Assembly (NCBI GenBank): GCA_016201275.1
Contig: JACQDB010000116.1
Coordinates: 1 to 64,000 of the forward strand
Length of the DNA: 64,000 bases
Source: Acidobacteriota bacterium
GTDB taxonomy: Bacteria > Acidobacteriota > Blastocatellia > UBA7656
Reading direction: 5' to 3'
The notes under the pieces were generated by a model. That model saw nothing but the letters and a program-made list of their open reading frames with translations, was not told the DNA's origin and searched no databases. This document shows, piece after piece, positions 60,979 through 64,000 of the stretch (position 1 is the stretch's first letter; every line of letters begins with the position of its first letter). The translations under genes and the position numbers were made by a program.

Positions 60979-61263
60979 TCATTGCTTTTTGAACAGGTTG
61001 TCGAAATCAAGCCGGGCGCTGTCGCGTTGTTTGACAATCAAATTCCTGGTCTCTTTTCGCGCCACAAAGAAGTCGCAATAATTCGCTTTCTCGCGGTCGG
61101 TTACCCATTCGGCTTGTGGTTCGAGGCATTTGTTATGCGCTGTCGGCTCGTACTGATCACAGTTGACACAGCAGTGAACATCGGCCTCGCACTTTGGACA
61201 AACATCCGAACGATATATTTTCCCTTCCAAAAAAACTTTTGCGCCACAGTGAAAACAGATCAT
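60979..61263 (-). CDS. Zinc-ribbon protein, unknown function
   Basis: The 94-residue protein starts MICFHCGAKVFLEGKIYRSD and has CPKCEADVHCCVNCDQYEPT and KCLEP, followed by WVTDREKANYCDFF. It thus carries two or three Cys pairs able to bind zinc. This is a conserved small protein in many deep-branching and soil bacteria with no known function. The C-terminal tail is helical and charged. Confidence 0.78.
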   Translation of the reverse strand: MICFHCGAKVFLEGKIYRSDVCPKCEADVHCCVNCDQYEPTAHNKCLEPQAEWVTDREKANYCDFFVARKETRNLIVKQRDSARLDFDNLFKKQ

Positions 61264-61334
61264 AGGATTTCTCCAAACGCTGTACTTATCATTCGCTCAA
61301 GCGGCAAACCGTCAGTGCCATTGTAAAACCAACC

Positions 61335-62105
61335 CTAGCGCGATTTCAAAAGTAATCTTACGCGCTCGATTTTTTCGGTGGCTCGCTTCCACAGGCCGCC
61401 CACCAGTTTATCGGCGTTAAAGCGATTGCCGACCACGGCAGCGGTTCGCATTTCGGGATACAAGGCCAGCACATCGGCGACAAGGGTTTCGGTTTCACTC
61501 AAGGTGCCGTCCGTGCCAATCTTGAGCGTCCAGACCGTGCGCGCCGCATTGTAATCAATAATCGCCCCAGCCAATAAGGCCAGGATGCGCGCTTCACTTT
61601 GATTATCCGAGGCGCTGTATTTTTGTAGGAATTTATCGGCGACGCGGCGCAGGCGAATCAACTGGTCGTCATAATCAGTGTAGCTGGAGCCGGTGCGGGT
61701 CTCGTCATTCATCAACTGAAAAGCCTTGAGCGGCGCGTTCAATTCGCGCAAAAAATTTTCCCCTGCCGGTTGTAGCAGCGGCGTGGTCTCCAGCCGCTTC
61801 GCGGTATCGAAAGAGAGGGCGGCGATGGATTCAAAGGGAATAACCGATTCCATATTGTTGGCGCGCAGGCGCACGCTGAAAGCATTCAAGTCAAGCACCT
61901 CGCCGGTCAAGGTATCGCCGCCTTTGGTTTGAATCAACACGGTTGCACCGATGATTGGCGCAACCGACATGGGCGCAGCCGAGGGCGCAGTTTTGGCCGC
62001 CGTTTTACCGGAGGCTTTGGGGCGCGGCTTCTTGCCTTTCTGGGCGCTTGCGACTCCACCCCAACCCAGGCTCAAAAATAAAAGGAGAACTACGATTCGT
62101 CTCAT
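61335..62105 (-). CDS. Secreted protein with an Sm-like beta segment
   Basis: The 256-residue product has a signal peptide (RRIVVLLLFLSLGWGGVASA), a basic Ala/Lys/Pro linker (residues about 22-45), and a short beta-barrel-like region (GATVLIQTKGGDTLTGEVLD, NMESVIPFESIAALSF). A helical C-terminal half follows. The beta part resembles LSm-like domains of secreted proteins. Function is unknown. It lies between the zinc-ribbon gene and the E1-alpha gene on the same strand. Confidence 0.72.
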   Translation of the reverse strand: MRRIVVLLLFLSLGWGGVASAQKGKKPRPKASGKTAAKTAPSAAPMSVAPIIGATVLIQTKGGDTLTGEVLDLNAFSVRLRANNMESVIPFESIAALSFDTAKRLETTPLLQPAGENFLRELNAPLKAFQLMNDETRTGSSYTDYDDQLIRLRRVADKFLQKYSASDNQSEARILALLAGAIIDYNAARTVWTLKIGTDGTLSETETLVADVLALYPEMRTAAVVGNRFNADKLVGGLWKRATEKIERVRLLLKSR

Positions 62106-62158
62106 ATAAATTTTTCTCTATAGTGGCGGCAACGGTTCGCTGCCAAGTGTTCGGCGCG

Positions 62159-63358
62159 TCAATCTGCGCCCACCGCAATCAACTTGCGCGAGGTTACGAT
62201 TTCTTCATTGGCATACACGCCAGTGCCTGCCGATGGCGGCGACAACAACTTGGCGCGGGATTGCAAAGCTTCTGCGCTGGCTTGCTCGACTTCGGCGGTG
62301 ACGCGCTCTTCGGCCTGGCGCAAGCATTCCGCATTGCGTTCCTGCATAGAAGTGGTGCGGCGCATACGGCGTCCGTTGCTTAAATCGAGCGTGCCTTCGA
62401 TTAAATAATTTTCAAACATTCCTATAGGGTCGCGTTTGCCATAATGCGCGAATAATTTGGCGTCGAAAGTTTCCCGCGCTTCGCGTTCATCGTGCGTAGC
62501 GTGACCGCCCATACGAAAAGTTTCGGCGATCAACAAAAACGGGCCTTCGCCGTTGCGACAACCATCAACCGCAAGCTTGGCTGCTGCATAAGCGTCCAAC
62601 ACATGATTGCCGTCAAAGACCGCGCCCTTGACGCCGTAAGCCTGCGGCCAATCGGCAAAATTACTGCGATGATGTTGGTCGAGGCGCGTGCCTAAAGCGA
62701 CTTGATTATTTTGAATGATGACCACCATAGGCAGATTTTGCACCGCCGCGAAATTCATGGTTTCGTGAAAGACGCCCGACTTGGTCGAGCCATCGCCGAT
62801 CCAGGTGAGCGCGACTCTGGGTTGTCGCCGCTGTTTGAAACTCAGCGCAACGCCAGCGGTGACCGCCATAATATCGCCGACCGGTGAAACCGGCGCGAGA
62901 ACGCCGTGTGGGAAATCGCCTATGTGCAGGTCGCGCCCGCGTGTCGGCGAATCTGCGGTTCCCAAGTAACCGCGCAGCATATCGGCAACCTTCATGCCCA
63001 TCTCGTGACAGGCTCCGGCGTTGCGAATCATCGGCGCGACAAAATCAGTGGAGCCTTCATTGTCTTTGGTTGGGCGTTGCAAAGCATGAACTACGCCAAT
63101 GGTGGCAGCCTCTTCGCCTATGCCCAGCCAGGCTTTAGAGATGACGCCCTGTTTCACCCAACGCTTGAGGGCGATGTCGTGCAGGCGGTTGCGGATCAAG
63201 CCTTCATACATAGCGATGAGTTGCGCTGGCCTCAGAGCGCGAACCAAGTCGCGGCGCAGCGCATAGGCTTCGATGGTGTTGGCGTATTCATCGAGAATCT
63301 GGCGGTCGGCCTGCCAGTTGACATATTCCGGCGGATCGAATGCAGGATAACGAATCAT
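62159..63358 (-). CDS. Thiamine-diphosphate-dependent E1 dehydrogenase, alpha subunit
   Basis: The 399-residue protein has the TPP-binding motif GDGSTKSGVFHETMNFAAVQ ending NN about 26 residues later, plus LRPAQLIAMYEGLIRNRLHD and ARETFDAKLFAHYGKRDPIG. It matches alpha subunits of pyruvate, branched-chain 2-oxoacid or acetoin dehydrogenases. No beta-subunit gene is adjacent in the window on the downstream side, so it must use one coded elsewhere. TATCTGTTCGA-type promoter signals are not evident. Which 2-oxoacid it uses cannot be told. Confidence 0.9.
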   Translation of the reverse strand: MIRYPAFDPPEYVNWQADRQILDEYANTIEAYALRRDLVRALRPAQLIAMYEGLIRNRLHDIALKRWVKQGVISKAWLGIGEEAATIGVVHALQRPTKDNEGSTDFVAPMIRNAGACHEMGMKVADMLRGYLGTADSPTRGRDLHIGDFPHGVLAPVSPVGDIMAVTAGVALSFKQRRQPRVALTWIGDGSTKSGVFHETMNFAAVQNLPMVVIIQNNQVALGTRLDQHHRSNFADWPQAYGVKGAVFDGNHVLDAYAAAKLAVDGCRNGEGPFLLIAETFRMGGHATHDEREARETFDAKLFAHYGKRDPIGMFENYLIEGTLDLSNGRRMRRTTSMQERNAECLRQAEERVTAEVEQASAEALQSRAKLLSPPSAGTGVYANEEIVTSRKLIAVGAD

Positions 63359-63360
63359 GG

Positions 63361-63388
63361 TTAGTCCTTAGTCCTTAGTCCTTAGTCC
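63361..63388. repeat. Four 7-bp tandem repeats upstream of the E1-alpha gene
   Basis: TTAGTCC is repeated four times directly upstream of the E1-alpha start, followed by a partial ATAGTC. Copy number could vary by slippage. Confidence 0.8.
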
Positions 63389-63471
63389 ATAGTCTTTGTT
63401 GATTCGCCAATCGTTACCTTCAAGTGCCATCAGTAGCAGCAACACAAAGAGTTCGTACTAAAGATTGGTGA

Positions 63472-63999
63472 CTACTGGTTCGTCACTCCCAGAGGAGTTT
63501 TTTGGTCGGCGAAAGCGATCTCGACTTCGCCGCCGATTTCCAAGCCCAAGGCTTCGAGCGCGCCCGGCGATAAGCTGATGGTCAGGCCGGTGTTTTCGTG
63601 TGGACCGAAATCCACGGCGCGCACTACGACTTGATGGCCATTGGCTGGATTGGTGATCTGCAATTTTTTATTCGCCCACCAACGCTTGCTCTCTTCCGGG
63701 CTTTTGCCGTGCAAGTGATACTCCCAACGCATGGCGCAATAAAATGATTTCGGATTGAGCGAACGCACGCGCTCAAAGGTGAAATGCCTGCCGACCGGCA
63801 AAGCGAGTTTATCATCCGGTTTGATGCCGCGATCTTTCGACCCACCCAATACGCCCGCCTTGCCTTTGCTTGCGGGCAAAGCAAAGCCATCCAGCGTGCT
63901 GGCTTCGGCTGCGTCGCTTGCTTGCGTGGCTGCGGCCTCTGGCGACGCTGCGTCCGCCTGTGCAGTGATGTTTTCCTGCACAGATGGGGCGTTTGCGTT
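63472..63999 (-). CDS. RlpA-like double-psi beta-barrel protein, partial at the window edge
   Basis: The frame is open to the right edge of the window; the GTG at 63981 is probably internal. The C-terminal about 80 residues (LQITNPANGHQVVVRAVDFG, GLTISLSPGALEALGLEIGG) fit a DPBB domain like that of RlpA or wall-associated proteins. An acidic Ala/Ser/Thr-rich region precedes it. The N-terminus, which may hold a signal peptide, lies outside the window. A glycan-binding or lytic role is inference. Confidence 0.7.
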   Translation of the reverse strand, partial: NANAPSVQENITAQADAASPEAAATQASDAAEASTLDGFALPASKGKAGVLGGSKDRGIKPDDKLALPVGRHFTFERVRSLNPKSFYCAMRWEYHLHGKSPEESKRWWANKKLQITNPANGHQVVVRAVDFGPHENTGLTISLSPGALEALGLEIGGEVEIAFADQKTPLGVTNQ

Positions 64000-64000
64000 G

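Overview
The window is a bacterial chromosome segment of moderate-to-high GC with dense short operons. My best guess is an Acidobacteriota (Blastocatellia-like) genome. The guess rests on the style of the gene set (periplasmic xanthine-dehydrogenase-type enzyme, type IV pilin, many small secreted proteins, RHS/YD-repeat debris, several families of short palindromic repeats), not on any marker gene. No rRNA or tRNA gene was found and no CRISPR-Cas locus, although one two-copy repeat has CRISPR-like spacing.

Layout. 1-2676: RHS/YD-repeat debris, a small membrane protein, IS and MITE remnants. 2677-6217 (minus): a PBP4-type DD-peptidase, a geranylgeranyl-reductase-like flavoprotein and a small coiled-coil protein. 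6473-10958: an operon for a Tat-exported molybdenum hydroxylase (2Fe-2S, molybdopterin and FAD subunits) with two Cys-rich accessory ORFs, ended by a terminator. 11010-14307: a secreted DUF1579-like protein, a low-GC HNH-like gene, a broken HNH gene with its small partner, a nucleotidyltransferase-fold protein and a Crp/Fnr regulator. 14913-19412: secreted proteins, a ClpX-like ATPase with a frameshift, and an M23-like/YkuD lipoprotein. 19571-23751: an accessory island with an RHS fragment, a DUF433/DUF5615 toxin-antitoxin pair, a SUFU-family (immunity-like) gene whose 5' end lies in a MITE, an IS remnant, a ParE remnant and a dead FAD subunit carrying a 40-bp-arm palindrome.

23950-29770 is a compact chaperone operon: a GrpE-like protein with an acidic N-terminus, a short DnaK, a TPR protein and a J-like protein lacking HPD. 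30432-31188 is a type IV pilin behind a textbook sigma-54 promoter and followed by a strong terminator. 31436-34906 holds a MerR/TipAS regulator, an exported amidohydrolase of the carbamoylase family and a lipoprotein. 35036-42296 is a tryptophan/kynurenine-type catabolic cluster (RidA, enoyl-CoA hydratase, PaaA/PaaC-like diiron protein, Old-Yellow-Enzyme fused to an Fn3-like domain, tryptophan 2,3-dioxygenase, kynureninase-like enzyme) with an Uma2 nuclease and a signal peptidase embedded. 42309-64000 is mostly housekeeping: purH, an exported amidohydrolase, alanine dehydrogenase, cutA, alpha/beta hydrolase, mutS2, an AddB-like nuclease, GNAT, BON-domain protein, ClC channel, zinc-ribbon protein, E1-alpha dehydrogenase and a DPBB protein cut by the window edge.

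The most unusual features are the number of distinct short palindromic or MITE-like families (at least eight), two of which sit in frame inside coding sequence; the noncanonical DnaK/GrpE/TPR/J operon whose J gene runs into a MerR-gene remnant; and the hybrid CoA/oxygenase kynurenine cluster. All functional assignments are from reading motifs by eye; no database search was run.
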